Below, piece by piece: positions 16,400 to 24,892 of a stretch of 33,435 nt of DNA. The translations under genes and the position numbers were made by a program. Position 1 is the first letter of the stretch, and each line of letters starts with the position of its first letter. Source of the DNA: Paracoccaceae bacterium (GTDB taxonomy: Bacteria > Pseudomonadota > Alphaproteobacteria > Rhodobacterales > Rhodobacteraceae); assembly GCA_028875855.1 (NCBI GenBank), contig JAGWVA010000044.1, positions 1 through 33,435 on the forward strand, read 5' to 3'. Below the pieces are notes generated by a model. The model worked only from the letters and a program-made list of their open reading frames with translations. It searched no databases and was not told the DNA's origin.

Positions 16400-16427
16400 T
16401 TGACCCTTGGGGCATGGGCAAGATAAC
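16400..16427 (+). promoter_or_regulatory. Candidate sigma-70 promoter for the EtfQO gene
   Basis: TTGACC (16400-16405) and GATAAC (16422-16427) are separated by 16 bases, matching the -35 and -10 consensus at five and four of six positions. Transcription would start near 16435 and leave a leader of about 48 nt before the ATG at 16483. Confidence 0.35.
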
Positions 16428-16482
16428 GCTCGTCAGACGGAACGCATTGGCGGGAAGGGCCATTCCGCCGGGGGAGACAGGC

Positions 16483-18129
16483 ATGACGGAAATCGTTCGG
16501 GAATCGATGGACTACGACGTGGTGATCGTGGGGGCGGGGCCTGCGGGCCTGTCGGCTGCGATCCGGTTGAAGCAGCTCGATGCCGATCTGAACGTGGTCG
16601 TGCTGGAGAAGGGCTCGGAAGTCGGCGCCCATATCCTGTCGGGCGCCGTCCTTGACCCGTCCGGTCTCGACGCGCTGATCCCCGACTGGAAGGAAAAGGG
16701 CGCCCCGATCACCGTCCCGGTGCGCGAGGACAACTTTTACCTGCTGGGCCCGGCTGGTCAGATGCGCATCCCGAACTGGCCGATGCCGCCGCTGATGTCG
16801 AACCACGGCAATTACATCGTCTCGATGGCGAATGTCTGCCGCTGGATGGCCGAACAGGCCGAGGCGCTTGGGGTGGAGATTTTCCCCGGCATGTCGTGCT
16901 CGGACATCGTCTGGGACGGCAACCGCGTCGCGGGCGTGATCGCGGGCGAATTCGGGCGCGAGCCCGACGGGACCATGGGCCCGAACTACGAGCCGGGGAT
17001 GGAGCTGCGCGGCAAATATGTCTTCCTTGCCGAAGGCGTGCGCGGGTCGCTGACCAAGCAGGTGATGGCGAAGTTCGACCTGTCCAAGGGCCATTGCCCG
17101 CAGAAGTTCGGCCTTGGCATGAAGGAAATCTGGGAGATCGATCCCGCCAAGCACCACGAGGGCCGCGTCACGCATACGATGGGCTGGCCGCTGGGCAAGA
17201 ATGCCGGCGGCGGCAGCTTCATCTATCACCTCGACAACAATCAGGTTTACGTGGGCTTCGTGGTTCACCTGAACTACCGCAACCCGCACCTTTACCCCTA
17301 CATGGAATTCCAGCGGTTCAAGCATCACCCGATGGTGGCGGAGCTGCTCAAGGGCGGCAAGCGCGTGGCCTATGGCGCGCGCGCCATCAGCGAGGGCGGC
17401 TGGCAGTCGATCCCCAAGGTCGTGGCGCCGGGCGTGGCGATCCTCGGCTGTTCGGCGGGCCTCGTGAACGTGCCGCGCATCAAGGGCAACCACAACGCGA
17501 TGCTGTCGGGCAAGGCCGCGGCCGAGGCGGCTTACGAGGCGATCAAGGCGGGCCGCGAGGGCGACGAGCTGACGGCCTACGAGGCCGATCTGCGCGAAGG
17601 TCCGATCGGCCAGGACCTCAGGAAGGTCCGCAACGTGAAGCCGATGTGGTCCAAGTGGGGCCTTGCCGCCAGCCTCGCGCTTGGGGGTCTCGACATGTGG
17701 ACGAACAACCTGTTCGGGGTTTCGCTGTTCGGCACGCTGCGGCACGGCAAGAGCGATGCGGCCTCGACGGGCGCCGCGAAGGATTTCCCGAAGATCGACT
17801 ATCCCAAGCCCGACGGCGTTCTGTCCTTCGACCGGCTGACCAACGTGTCCTTCAGCGCGACCAACCACGAGGAAAGCCAGCCCTGCCACCTGCGGCTGAC
17901 CGATCCGAACGTGCCGATCGCGGTGAACCTGCCCAAATACGACGAGCCGGCGCAGCGCTACTGCCCGGCGGGCGTCTATGAAGTGCTCGAAGGCGACGGC
18001 GGGCCGCGGTTCCAGATCAACTTCCAGAACTGCGTGCACTGCAAGACCTGCGACATCAAGGACCCGAGCCAGAACATCACCTGGACCACGCCGCAGGGCG
18101 GGGACGGTCCGAACTATCCCAACATGTGA
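16483..18129 (+). CDS. Electron transfer flavoprotein-ubiquinone oxidoreductase
   Basis: A 548-residue membrane-associated flavoprotein that passes electrons from ETF, reduced by acyl-CoA and other dehydrogenases, to ubiquinone. It shows the FAD dinucleotide motif GAGPAG (17-22), HILSGAVLDP and the ubiquinone/membrane region. The C-terminal [4Fe-4S] ligands are C494 (RYCPAGVYE) and C517, C520 and C523 (NCVHCKTCDIKDPSQNI). The ATG at 16483 has a GGGGAGA site; an ATG at 16507 is possible but has no better signal. The gene stands alone here without etfAB. A long hairpin follows the stop codon. Confidence 0.95.
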   Translation: MTEIVRESMDYDVVIVGAGPAGLSAAIRLKQLDADLNVVVLEKGSEVGAHILSGAVLDPSGLDALIPDWKEKGAPITVPVREDNFYLLGPAGQMRIPNWPMPPLMSNHGNYIVSMANVCRWMAEQAEALGVEIFPGMSCSDIVWDGNRVAGVIAGEFGREPDGTMGPNYEPGMELRGKYVFLAEGVRGSLTKQVMAKFDLSKGHCPQKFGLGMKEIWEIDPAKHHEGRVTHTMGWPLGKNAGGGSFIYHLDNNQVYVGFVVHLNYRNPHLYPYMEFQRFKHHPMVAELLKGGKRVAYGARAISEGGWQSIPKVVAPGVAILGCSAGLVNVPRIKGNHNAMLSGKAAAEAAYEAIKAGREGDELTAYEADLREGPIGQDLRKVRNVKPMWSKWGLAASLALGGLDMWTNNLFGVSLFGTLRHGKSDAASTGAAKDFPKIDYPKPDGVLSFDRLTNVSFSATNHEESQPCHLRLTDPNVPIAVNLPKYDEPAQRYCPAGVYEVLEGDGGPRFQINFQNCVHCKTCDIKDPSQNITWTTPQGGDGPNYPNM

Positions 18130-18135
18130 TATTCG

Positions 18136-18183
18136 CGTGATCGGCGGCTTGTTGCCCAATCATGGCAACCGCCGCCGATTGCG
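18136..18183 (+). terminator. Long GC-rich stem-loop after the EtfQO gene
   Basis: ATCGGCGGC (18140-18148) pairs with GCCGCCGAT (18171-18179), and inside it GTTGCC (18151-18156) pairs with GGCAAC (18164-18169) around a 7-base loop. Wobble and Watson-Crick pairs at 18136-18139 with 18180-18183 lengthen the stem. It begins a few bases after the stop at 18129. There is no clear U-tract, so it may act as a 3'-end stabiliser or a Rho-dependent end rather than a classical terminator. Confidence 0.5.
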
Positions 18184-18237
18184 TCTGGCGCCCGCTGCCT
18201 TTAGCTTTGACCCTTGGGTTCTGACCGAGGTTCAAAC

Positions 18238-19956
18238 GTGATTTCTCTTCGCCGCCGCTCGCTGTTGCTGATCACCGCCCTGACGGCCGGTCTGACGGCT
18301 TCCGCCGCCTTTTCCGAAGCGCAGTCGGGTGCCTATCTCGCGGCGCGTCAGGCGGCATCGGATGGCGATTATTCGGCCGCCGCCAGTTTCTTCACGACAG
18401 CGCTGGTCGCGGACCCGACCAATCCCGGGCTCATGGAAGCCTCGGTCATGGCGCAGGTCCAGACCGGCAACTTCGCGCGTGCGCTGCCCATCGCAAAGGT
18501 GCTGATCGACACCAAGGACGGCAGCAATGTCGCCAATCTGGTGGTGCTGGCCGACCTCTTGCATCTGGGCAAATTCGACGCCGCCAAGGCGCAGGTCGCG
18601 GCGGGCAAGGGCGGCGGGCCACTGGTCGATGGGCTTGTGACCGCCTGGGCCGATGTCGGGGCGGGCCGAATGACCGATGCGCTGGCTGGTTTCGACAAGG
18701 TCGCCGACATGCCCGGGCTGAAGGCCATCGGCCTTTACAACAAGGCGCTCGCCATGGCGTCGGTGGGGGATTTCGGCGGGGCGGAGAAGATCTTCTCCGG
18801 CGCGGACGGGGTCAAGCTGCACCTGTCCAGCCGGGGCATCGTCGCCGCCGCCGAAGTGCTGAGCCAGCTTGACCGCAATCCCGATGCGCTCAAGCTTCTT
18901 GACGAAAGCTTCGGGCCGAATGCCAATCCCGGGATCGAGCCGCTGCGGCAGCGCCTGCGCGATGGGCAGGCGGTTCCCTTCGATCTGATCCACACCGCGC
19001 AGGATGGCCTGTCCGAGGTGTTCCTGACCGTCGGCGCCGCGCTCAAGGCGCAGGTGGCGCCAAGCTTCACGCTGGTCTATGCGCGGATCGCCCAATACCT
19101 GTCCCCGGGCAATACGGACGCGACCCTGCTGACGGCGGGCCTGCTGGAACTGCAGCATCAATACGGGCTGGCCATCGCCGCTTACGAAAGCGTGCCGCGC
19201 GGCGACATGGACTATTTCGCCGCCCAACTGTCGCGGGCGCAGGCGCTTTATGCCTCGGGCAGCGTGGACGCGGGCATCGCCGCCATCAAGCAGATCGTGA
19301 AGGCCAACCCCGGTCAGATCGACGCGCAGGTCGAACTTGGCGACCTGCTGCGCCAGCAAAAGCGCTATGCCGAGGCGCTCACGGCCTATGATGCGGCCGT
19401 CACGCTGATCGCTTCGCCCAAGCCGGGGGATTGGGGCGTCTTCTACATGCGCGGCATCTGCAACGAGCGTGTGGGCAACTGGCCGAAGGCCGAAGCCGAC
19501 CTGCGGCAGGCGCTCTTGCTCAACCCCAATCAGCCCGAGGTGCTGAATTACCTTGGCTATGCGATGGTCGAGCGGGGCGAGAAGCTCTCGGAGGCGCTGG
19601 ACCTGATCCGTCGGGCCGTGGCCGCGCGTCCGGACGACGGCTATATCGTGGACAGCCTGTCCTGGGCTTATTTCCGGCTGGGCGACTATGGCAAGGCCCT
19701 CCCGATCGCCGAGCGCGCTGCGCGGCTGACGGCGGTGGACCCGGTGATCACCGACCATCTGGGCGATGTCTATTGGGCCAACGGCCGCAAGCGCGAGGCC
19801 GAGTTCCAGTGGCGCCGGGCCCTGTCGTTCAACCCCGCGCCGACCGATGCCACGCGCATCAAGCGCAAGCTGGCGGTGGGGCTTGATGCCGTGCTGAAGG
19901 AAGAGGGCGCGCCGCCCCTGAAGGCGGTCAGCCTCGATGCGCCCGCAGGTGGCTGA
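18238..19956 (+). CDS. Secreted tetratricopeptide-repeat protein
   Basis: A 572-residue TPR protein. The GTG at 18238 was chosen: GAGG lies seven bases before it, and it starts a signal-peptide-like sequence (basic ISLRRR then a hydrophobic stretch to about residue 26). Several TPR units are clear, such as [21 protein letters not shown] near the N-terminus, [36 protein letters not shown] and [21 protein letters not shown] proteins of this kind scaffold envelope complexes; no partner is evident here. Its 3' end overlaps the ispE start by 20 nt, giving translational coupling with an isoprenoid gene that is functionally unrelated as far as can be told. Confidence 0.85.
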   Translation: MISLRRRSLLLITALTAGLTASAAFSEAQSGAYLAARQAASDGDYSAAASFFTTALVADPTNPGLMEASVMAQVQTGNFARALPIAKVLIDTKDGSNVANLVVLADLLHLGKFDAAKAQVAAGKGGGPLVDGLVTAWADVGAGRMTDALAGFDKVADMPGLKAIGLYNKALAMASVGDFGGAEKIFSGADGVKLHLSSRGIVAAAEVLSQLDRNPDALKLLDESFGPNANPGIEPLRQRLRDGQAVPFDLIHTAQDGLSEVFLTVGAALKAQVAPSFTLVYARIAQYLSPGNTDATLLTAGLLELQHQYGLAIAAYESVPRGDMDYFAAQLSRAQALYASGSVDAGIAAIKQIVKANPGQIDAQVELGDLLRQQKRYAEALTAYDAAVTLIASPKPGDWGVFYMRGICNERVGNWPKAEADLRQALLLNPNQPEVLNYLGYAMVERGEKLSEALDLIRRAVAARPDDGYIVDSLSWAYFRLGDYGKALPIAERAARLTAVDPVITDHLGDVYWANGRKREAEFQWRRALSFNPAPTDATRIKRKLAVGLDAVLKEEGAPPLKAVSLDAPAGG

Positions 19957-20806
19957 GGGCTTCGCGCCCGCGAAGGTCAACCTTGCCCTGCACGTCACCG
20001 GACGGCGGGCAGACGGCTATCACCTGCTCGACAGTCTGGTGGTCTTCGCCGGGGTGGGCGACCGGCTGCGGGCCGAACGCGCGGACCGGCTGACGCTCGA
20101 GGTGACCGGGCCCCGCGCCGCCGGCGTGCCGACGGATGCCACCAACCTCGTGCTGCGCGCGGCGGCGACGCTCGGTGCAGGCCGGGGCGCGCGGATCGTT
20201 CTGGACAAGCACCTGCCCGCGGCGGCCGGGATCGGCGGCGGCTCGTCCGATGCGGCCACGGCGCTGCGCGTGCTGGCCGAACTCTGGGGCCTGCCGCTGC
20301 CGGGGGCCGATGCCGTGCTCGAGCTCGGGGCGGATGTGCCGGTTTGCCTTGCCGGGCAGCCTGCCCGGATGCGCGGGATCGGCGAGCGGCTGGAGCCCCT
20401 GCCCGACCTGCCGCCCGCCTGGCTGGTGCTGGTCAATCCGGGCGTCGGCGTGCCGACGGGGGCGGTCTTTCAGGGCCTTGCCCGCCGGGACAATCCGCCC
20501 CTGCCCGAGCCGCGCCCATGGCCGGATGCGGCGGCGCTCGCCAGATGGCTGGGAGAAACCCGCAACGACCTCGAGCCGCCCGCGCGCGCCGTGGCGCCCG
20601 TGATCGGCGAAATCATCGACCGTCTTGCGGCCACCGACGGCTGTCTTCTGTCCAGAATGTCGGGGTCCGGGGCCACCTGCTTTGGCCTGTTTGCTTCGGC
20701 CGCCTCCGCCTCCGCCGCGGCGCAGGCGTTACGCGGAATGCGCCCCGATTGGTGGATTGCGGATGCCCCCGTGGCGTCGGCTCAGGCGACGCGGGCCACC
20801 ACGTAA
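19937..20806 (+). CDS. ispE: 4-diphosphocytidyl-2-C-methyl-D-erythritol kinase
   Basis: A 289-residue GHMP-family kinase that phosphorylates 4-diphosphocytidyl-methylerythritol in the non-mevalonate isoprenoid pathway. [21 protein letters not shown] near the N-terminus and the glycine-rich ATP loop [15 protein letters not shown] (93-107) are diagnostic, and [12 protein letters not shown] near the C-terminus is the third GHMP motif. The ATG at 19937 overlaps the upstream TPR gene by 20 nt; a GTG at 19949 is an alternative start four codons later. The 3' end overlaps the convergent polyprenyl synthase gene by 25 bp. Confidence 0.95.
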   Translation: MRPQVAEGFAPAKVNLALHVTGRRADGYHLLDSLVVFAGVGDRLRAERADRLTLEVTGPRAAGVPTDATNLVLRAAATLGAGRGARIVLDKHLPAAAGIGGGSSDAATALRVLAELWGLPLPGADAVLELGADVPVCLAGQPARMRGIGERLEPLPDLPPAWLVLVNPGVGVPTGAVFQGLARRDNPPLPEPRPWPDAAALARWLGETRNDLEPPARAVAPVIGEIIDRLAATDGCLLSRMSGSGATCFGLFASAASASAAAQALRGMRPDWWIADAPVASAQATRATT

Positions 20807-21783
20807 TCGGCCAGATCGGTCAGCATGTCGCGCAGATCGCCCGCGGGCAGATGCGCGAGCGCGGTCTTGGCGGTCTCCGCCCAGCCGAGCGCCGCGGACC
20901 GCGTCGCCTCCAGCGCGCCATGCCTTTGCAACAGCGCCATGGCATGTTCCAGATCGCCCTCGGCCTGCTGGCCCTTCTCGATCGTGCGGGTCCAGAAGGC
21001 GCGTTCCTCGGCATCCGCGGCCGCCACCGCCTTGATCACCGGCATCGTCAGCTTCCGTTCGCGGAAATCGTCGCCCACGTTCTTGCCGATGGTCGCGCTC
21101 GCCCCGCCATAATCCAGCAGGTCGTCCACGATCTGGAACGCGATCCCGAGCGCGTCGCCATAGGCGCAAAGCGCCTTCACCTGTTCCTCGGGCGCGCCGG
21201 CGATGACGCCGCCGACCTCGGTCGCCGCCGAGAACAGCGCCGCGGTCTTGCCGCGGATCACCTGCATGTAGATGCTTTCGTCCGTCCGCAGATCCTGCGC
21301 TGCGGTCAGTTGCAGCACCTCGCCCTCGGCGATCGTGGCCGAGGCATTGGCAAGAATGTCCAGCACCCGCAGGCTGCCCGTCTCGACCATCAGCTGGAAG
21401 CTGCGCGAGAACAGATAGTCGCCCACCAGAACCGAAGACTTGTTGTCCCACAAGAGGTTCGCCGTCGGTCGCCCGCGCCGCTGCGCGCTTTCGTCCACCA
21501 CGTCGTCATGCAGAAGCGTCGCCGTGTGGATGAATTCGACCGTCGCCGCGAGATGGATGTGATAGGGCCCGCCATAACCGCAAAGCCGTGCCGCCGCCAG
21601 CGTCAGCATCGGCCGCAGCCGCTTGCCCCCGGCCTCGACCAGATGCGCGGTCACCTCGGGAATGCGCGGCGCATGTTCCGAGGCCATCCGCTCGCGGATG
21701 AGCGCGTTCACACGCTCCATGTCATCGGACAGATAGGCGGCAAGCCGATCGTGCGGCGCGTGACGAGGCTCAAGCATCCCCAT
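20782..21783 (-). CDS. Long-chain polyprenyl diphosphate synthase (ubiquinone side chain)
   Basis: A 333-residue trans-prenyltransferase that extends farnesyl or geranyl diphosphate to the long tail used by UbiA. Both aspartate-rich motifs are present: DDVVD (93-97, followed by [12 protein letters not shown]) and DDLLD (220-224). GGKRLRPML and [10 protein letters not shown] are also conserved. Small residues before the first motif fit long-chain enzymes; the Rhodobacteraceae product is normally decaprenyl (or solanesyl) diphosphate, but chain length cannot be read here. The start is 21783 or 21777 (two close ATGs). It diverges from the DUF2007 gene and overlaps ispE at its 3' end. Confidence 0.92.
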   Translation of the reverse strand: MGMLEPRHAPHDRLAAYLSDDMERVNALIRERMASEHAPRIPEVTAHLVEAGGKRLRPMLTLAAARLCGYGGPYHIHLAATVEFIHTATLLHDDVVDESAQRRGRPTANLLWDNKSSVLVGDYLFSRSFQLMVETGSLRVLDILANASATIAEGEVLQLTAAQDLRTDESIYMQVIRGKTAALFSAATEVGGVIAGAPEEQVKALCAYGDALGIAFQIVDDLLDYGGASATIGKNVGDDFRERKLTMPVIKAVAAADAEERAFWTRTIEKGQQAEGDLEHAMALLQRHGALEATRSAALGWAETAKTALAHLPAGDLRDMLTDLADYVVARVA

Positions 21784-21833
21784 GAACCTGTGGTCCCTCG
21801 ACAAGGTTTCAAAACTCCCCTTAAGTCGGGGGC

Positions 21834-22049
21834 ATGAAAGAACTGCTGCGCACAACGGATCCGACGATCATCGCCTTTGCAACCGCCCTTCTACAGGGAG
21901 CGGGTATAGCGACCTTTCCCGCAGACGTCCACATGAGCGTTCTGGAAGGATCGGCGGGCGCATTGCCGCGGCGGCTGCTTGTGCGGGATCGGGATTTGTT
22001 CATGGCCCGCGTGGTGTTGCGCGACAACGACATCCCCACGGGCCTGTAG
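21834..22049 (+). CDS. DUF2007 family small protein
   Basis: A 71-residue protein with the fold pattern of DUF2007 (putative signal-transducing protein): MKELLRTTDPTIIAFATALL at the N-terminus, then GAGIATFPADVHMS and PRRLLVRDRDLFMARVVL. It has no transmembrane segment or catalytic motif. It diverges from the polyprenyl synthase gene with about 50 nt between the starts, and sits 3 nt before the TrmN6-like gene, so the two form an operon. Function unknown. Confidence 0.8.
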   Translation: MKELLRTTDPTIIAFATALLQGAGIATFPADVHMSVLEGSAGALPRRLLVRDRDLFMARVVLRDNDIPTGL

Positions 22050-22052
22050 GCG

Positions 22053-22814
22053 ATGTTCGCAGCAGACGACCTGACGGATGACGGGTTCCTTGGCGGCCGG
22101 CTGCGCGTGCTGCAACCGAAAACGGGCTATCGGGCCGCGACTGACCCGGTTTTCCTTGCCGCTGCCGTGCCGGCAAAGCCGGGGCAGGAGGTTCTGGAAC
22201 TGGGCTGCGGCGCCGGTGTTGCGACGCTGTGTCTTGCGGCGCGGGTGGCGGGGCTGCATCCCGCCGGGCTTGAACGTCAGCCCGACTACGCCGCGCTTGC
22301 GCGCGAGAATGCGGCCCGCAACGGCCTTGAGATGACCGTGATCGAGGGGGATCTGGTGCGGATGCCGCCAGAGCTGAGGGCACGATCCTTCGATCACGTT
22401 TTCGCCAATCCGCCCTATTATCCTGCATCCGGCACCCCGGCCCGCGACCCCGGCCGCGCGGCCGCCCTGCGCGAGGAGACGCCGCTGGCCGCATGGATCG
22501 ATGCGGCCACCCGGCGCCTGCGGCCCGGAGGATGGCTGACGATGATCGTCGGCGCGGACCGGTTGCCCGACCTTCTGGCGGGCTGCGGCAGCAGGCTTGG
22601 CAGCCTGTCCGTGCTGCCGCTTGCACCGCGCGCCGGACGACCCGCGGGCCGCGTGATCGCGCAGGCCCGCAAGGGGGGGCGCGCGGCGTTCCGTCTGCTC
22701 GCCCCCCTCGTTGTGCACGAGGGCGCGGCGCATGACGGCGACCGCGACAGCTTCACCCCCGAAGCCGCCGCGATCCTGCGCCAAGGCGACGCGATCCCGG
22801 CGCTCTGGCGTTAG
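22053..22814 (+). CDS. tRNA1(Val) adenine-N6 methyltransferase-like protein (TrmN6)
   Basis: A 253-residue class I methyltransferase. VLELGCGAG (47-55) is the S-adenosylmethionine loop and NPPY (119-122) the signature of N6-adenine or glutamine methylation. The N-terminal GGRLRVLQPKTGYRAATDPVFLA element is typical of TrmN6/YfiC, which methylates A37 of tRNA1(Val). The family call is good; the exact substrate is inferred. It follows the DUF2007 gene by 3 nt. Confidence 0.85.
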   Translation: MFAADDLTDDGFLGGRLRVLQPKTGYRAATDPVFLAAAVPAKPGQEVLELGCGAGVATLCLAARVAGLHPAGLERQPDYAALARENAARNGLEMTVIEGDLVRMPPELRARSFDHVFANPPYYPASGTPARDPGRAAALREETPLAAWIDAATRRLRPGGWLTMIVGADRLPDLLAGCGSRLGSLSVLPLAPRAGRPAGRVIAQARKGGRAAFRLLAPLVVHEGAAHDGDRDSFTPEAAAILRQGDAIPALWR

Positions 22815-22933
22815 GTTTTTGGCAATCTCTTGCCGGTCATCATCGTGTGACGACGCGCGAGTCCATCGGGCGTGACACGACTCACCATCTGTGATGGAAT
22901 TATGACATTCATAACCCAGAGAGGAGGACCACC

Positions 22934-23101
22934 ATGAGTGTGACGTCGCATCTGCAGGAGCTTCGCCGGAAGCACGAAAGCCTCTCTGAACGCGTGGAAC
23001 AGGCTCAGCGAAACCCCGGCATGGACGCTCTGACGATCGCCGACATGAAGAAGCAGAAACTGAAGCTGAAAGAGGAGATCTCCCGCCTCAGCCAGGGCTG
23101 A
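22934..23101 (+). CDS. YdcH/DUF465 family small protein
   Basis: A 55-residue, highly charged helical protein: SHLQELRRKHESLSERV, a short NPGMD turn, then ADMKKQKLKLKEEISRL. This helix-turn-helix hairpin, with LKxEHxxL and KKxKLxLKEEI-type halves, is the DUF465/YdcH pattern. A strong GAGGAGG ribosome site lies before the ATG. Function is unknown in the family. Its last 14 bp overlap the 3' end of the convergent transporter gene. A small hairpin (CCATC-TGT-GATGG, 22885-22897) lies in the upstream region. Confidence 0.85.
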   Translation: MSVTSHLQELRRKHESLSERVEQAQRNPGMDALTIADMKKQKLKLKEEISRLSQG

Positions 23102-23975
23102 CGCCAGCCCTTCGGGCCTTTGCGCTGGCCCGGGCGGCCAGCGCTGCCCCCCCGACGATAAGCACCGCTGCCGAAAGGATTTTCGGTGATGCGGGCGTTA
23201 TGCCGGCGGCGATCAGGGCAAGTGTCGAAAGCAGGGGCGCCGCGTAAGAGGCGACGCCGAGAAGCTGGATATCCCCCTTTTTCATCCCGATGTCCCAGGT
23301 GAAGAAGGCAATTCCCAGCGGGCCGATGCCCAGGCCTATTGTGGCAAGCCATCCTGCCGCGCCGCGGGGCCAGACCGTCTGTTCCAGCGCCAGATGGGCG
23401 AGGGCGGACAGGAGGGCCGTGGCGATGCAGAAGACGGTCACGGCCTCGGTCGGCACGGCGCCAAAGCGGCGCGAGCCGACGGAATAGGCCGACCAGATCA
23501 GCGCGCAGAGAAAGGCGACGCCGAAGCCCGGCAGCGCCTCGCCGCTGACGCGTGTGACGTTGCCACCCACAAGCAGGGCGACACCCGCAAGTGCCGCAAG
23601 CGCGCCGAGGATGTGGGCCGGGCTCAACCTCTCTCCGGGCAGCAGGCCGGACAGCAGGACGATGAACAGCGGCCAGAGATAGGCAATCAGGCCCGCCTCG
23701 GCCGGCGGCGCCATGCGAAGGGCCGTGAAATAGCAAAAGTGGTAGCCAAAAAGACCGGCGATCCCAAAGGCATAGGCGGCCGGCGGAACGGTGCGCAAGC
23801 GCCCAAGGCCGCCGCGGGCGAGCATCCAGACCAGACCGACGCCGGCCCCGATGGCAAAACAGATCGCGGTCAGTTCGAACGGGGGGACCGGGGCGGTCAG
23901 CACCGTCAGGACGGCCAGCGACGCCCAGAGCAGGATCGCGGTGAAACCGATGATAGTGGCGCTGCGCGTGGTCAT
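23088..23975 (-). CDS. EamA/DMT-superfamily transporter
   Basis: A 295-residue inner-membrane protein with ten predicted hydrophobic segments in two repeated EamA halves; AGLIAYLWPLFIVLLSGLLPGE and WDIGMKKGDIQLLGVASY-type blocks mark each half. Such proteins export metabolites or amino acids; the arrangement is closest to YddG-like aromatic amino acid exporters, but the substrate is uncertain. The ATG at 23975 was chosen because AAGGGGG lies just before it; a GTG at 23993 is an alternative. It is downstream of the phaB terminator, so it should have its own promoter. Confidence 0.85.
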   Translation of the reverse strand: MTTRSATIIGFTAILLWASLAVLTVLTAPVPPFELTAICFAIGAGVGLVWMLARGGLGRLRTVPPAAYAFGIAGLFGYHFCYFTALRMAPPAEAGLIAYLWPLFIVLLSGLLPGERLSPAHILGALAALAGVALLVGGNVTRVSGEALPGFGVAFLCALIWSAYSVGSRRFGAVPTEAVTVFCIATALLSALAHLALEQTVWPRGAAGWLATIGLGIGPLGIAFFTWDIGMKKGDIQLLGVASYAAPLLSTLALIAAGITPASPKILSAAVLIVGGAALAARASAKARRAGVSPG

Positions 23976-24027
23976 GACTGCCCCCTTTTTCACGGCTCAT
24001 AGCTTGGGCCGGGGGGCCGGAAAACAG

Positions 24028-24053
24028 AAAAAGGGCCCCGGCGGGGCCCTTTT
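24028..24053 (-). terminator. Intrinsic terminator of phaB
   Basis: GGGCCCC (24033-24039) and GGGGCCC (24043-24049) form a 7-bp stem with a 3-base loop, flanked by A5 and T4. Read on the minus strand it ends in a T5 tract. It lies just after the phaB stop (24071). The symmetric A/T flanks would let it work in either direction. Confidence 0.8.
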
Positions 24054-24070
24054 GGCGCAGGCGACGGGCT

Positions 24071-24796
24071 TCAGACGAAGAACTGCCCGCCATTCGCAGA
24101 GAGCGTCGAGCCGGTGATGAAACCGGCATCGTCAGCTGCAAGGAACACCACGCAGCGCGCAATCTCTTCGGGCTCTCCCAGTCGGCCCACGGGGATCTGG
24201 GGGATGATCCGCTCGTTCAGAACTTTTTCGTCGATCGCGCGCACCATTTCGGTGCCGATATAGCCCGGGCAGATCGCGTTCACGGTGATCCCGGCGCGCG
24301 CGCCTTCCTGCGCCAATGCCTTGGTGAAGCCCAGATCGCCCGCCTTCGCGGCGGAATAGTTGGCTTGGCCCGCCTGCCCCTTTTGCCCGTTGATGGACGA
24401 GATGTTGACCACGCGGCCGAACTTGCGATCGCGCATCCCGGACCAGACCTGATGGGTCATGTTGAACAGGCCTGTCAGGTTGGTGTCGATCACCTCGCGC
24501 CATTGCTGCGGCGACATCTTGTGGAACATCGCGTCGCGCGTGATCCCGGCATTGTTGACCAGCACGGCGATCGGCCCCAGGTCGGCCTCGACCCGGGCAA
24601 CGCCGTCCTTGCAGGCCTCGTAATCCGCGACCGACCACTTGTAGGTCGGAATGCCCGTTTCTGCCGTGAACGTCGCCGCGGCCTCGTCGTTGCCGGCATA
24701 GTTGGCGGCCACGCTGTAGCCCGCGGCCTTGAGAGCAATCGAGATCGCCGCGCCGATGCCGCGCGATCCTCCGGTGACGAGTGCAACCCTGGACAT
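24071..24796 (-). CDS. phaB: Acetoacetyl-CoA reductase
   Basis: A 241-residue NADPH-dependent SDR enzyme that reduces acetoacetyl-CoA to (R)-3-hydroxybutyryl-CoA, for polyhydroxybutyrate and for entry to the ethylmalonyl-CoA pathway. Seen: TGGSRGIG (8-15), NNAG (81-84), Ser133/134, Y147 and K151 (ANYSAAKAG), and the PhaB-type endings CPGYIGTEMV and TGSTLSANGGQ. It follows phaA after 96 nt that contain a terminator-like hairpin, so its level may be set separately from phaA. Confidence 0.95.
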   Translation of the reverse strand: MSRVALVTGGSRGIGAAISIALKAAGYSVAANYAGNDEAAATFTAETGIPTYKWSVADYEACKDGVARVEADLGPIAVLVNNAGITRDAMFHKMSPQQWREVIDTNLTGLFNMTHQVWSGMRDRKFGRVVNISSINGQKGQAGQANYSAAKAGDLGFTKALAQEGARAGITVNAICPGYIGTEMVRAIDEKVLNERIIPQIPVGRLGEPEEIARCVVFLAADDAGFITGSTLSANGGQFFV

Positions 24797-24846
24797 GATT
24801 CCTCCGTTCTTCAGGCTAGACTTGAAATGGTGTTATCGAAAATAAT

Positions 24847-24875
24847 AAGGGCGCGCAATTATATTGCGCGCCCTT
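24847..24875 (-). terminator. Terminator-like hairpin between phaA and phaB
   Basis: GGGCGCGCAA (24849-24858) and TTGCGCGCCC (24864-24873) pair perfectly, with one further T-A pair inside and two A-T pairs outside, leaving a very short loop. On the minus strand the stem is followed by TTATTATTTT. It therefore looks like an intrinsic terminator placed after phaA and before phaB. Confidence 0.7.
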
Positions 24876-24892
24876 TGCGTTTGCAGCAAAGC

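Noticed and set aside
16400-18218. Repeated 12-mer TTGACCCTTGGG before the EtfQO gene and before the TPR gene
   Set aside because: Exact 12-mers are expected to recur by chance many times in a window of this size, and the second copy is only 20 nt from a start codon.
18232-19998. 588-codon open frame antisense to the TPR gene
   Set aside because: Opposite strand of a clear TPR protein, composition typical of a GC-rich shadow frame, no motif.
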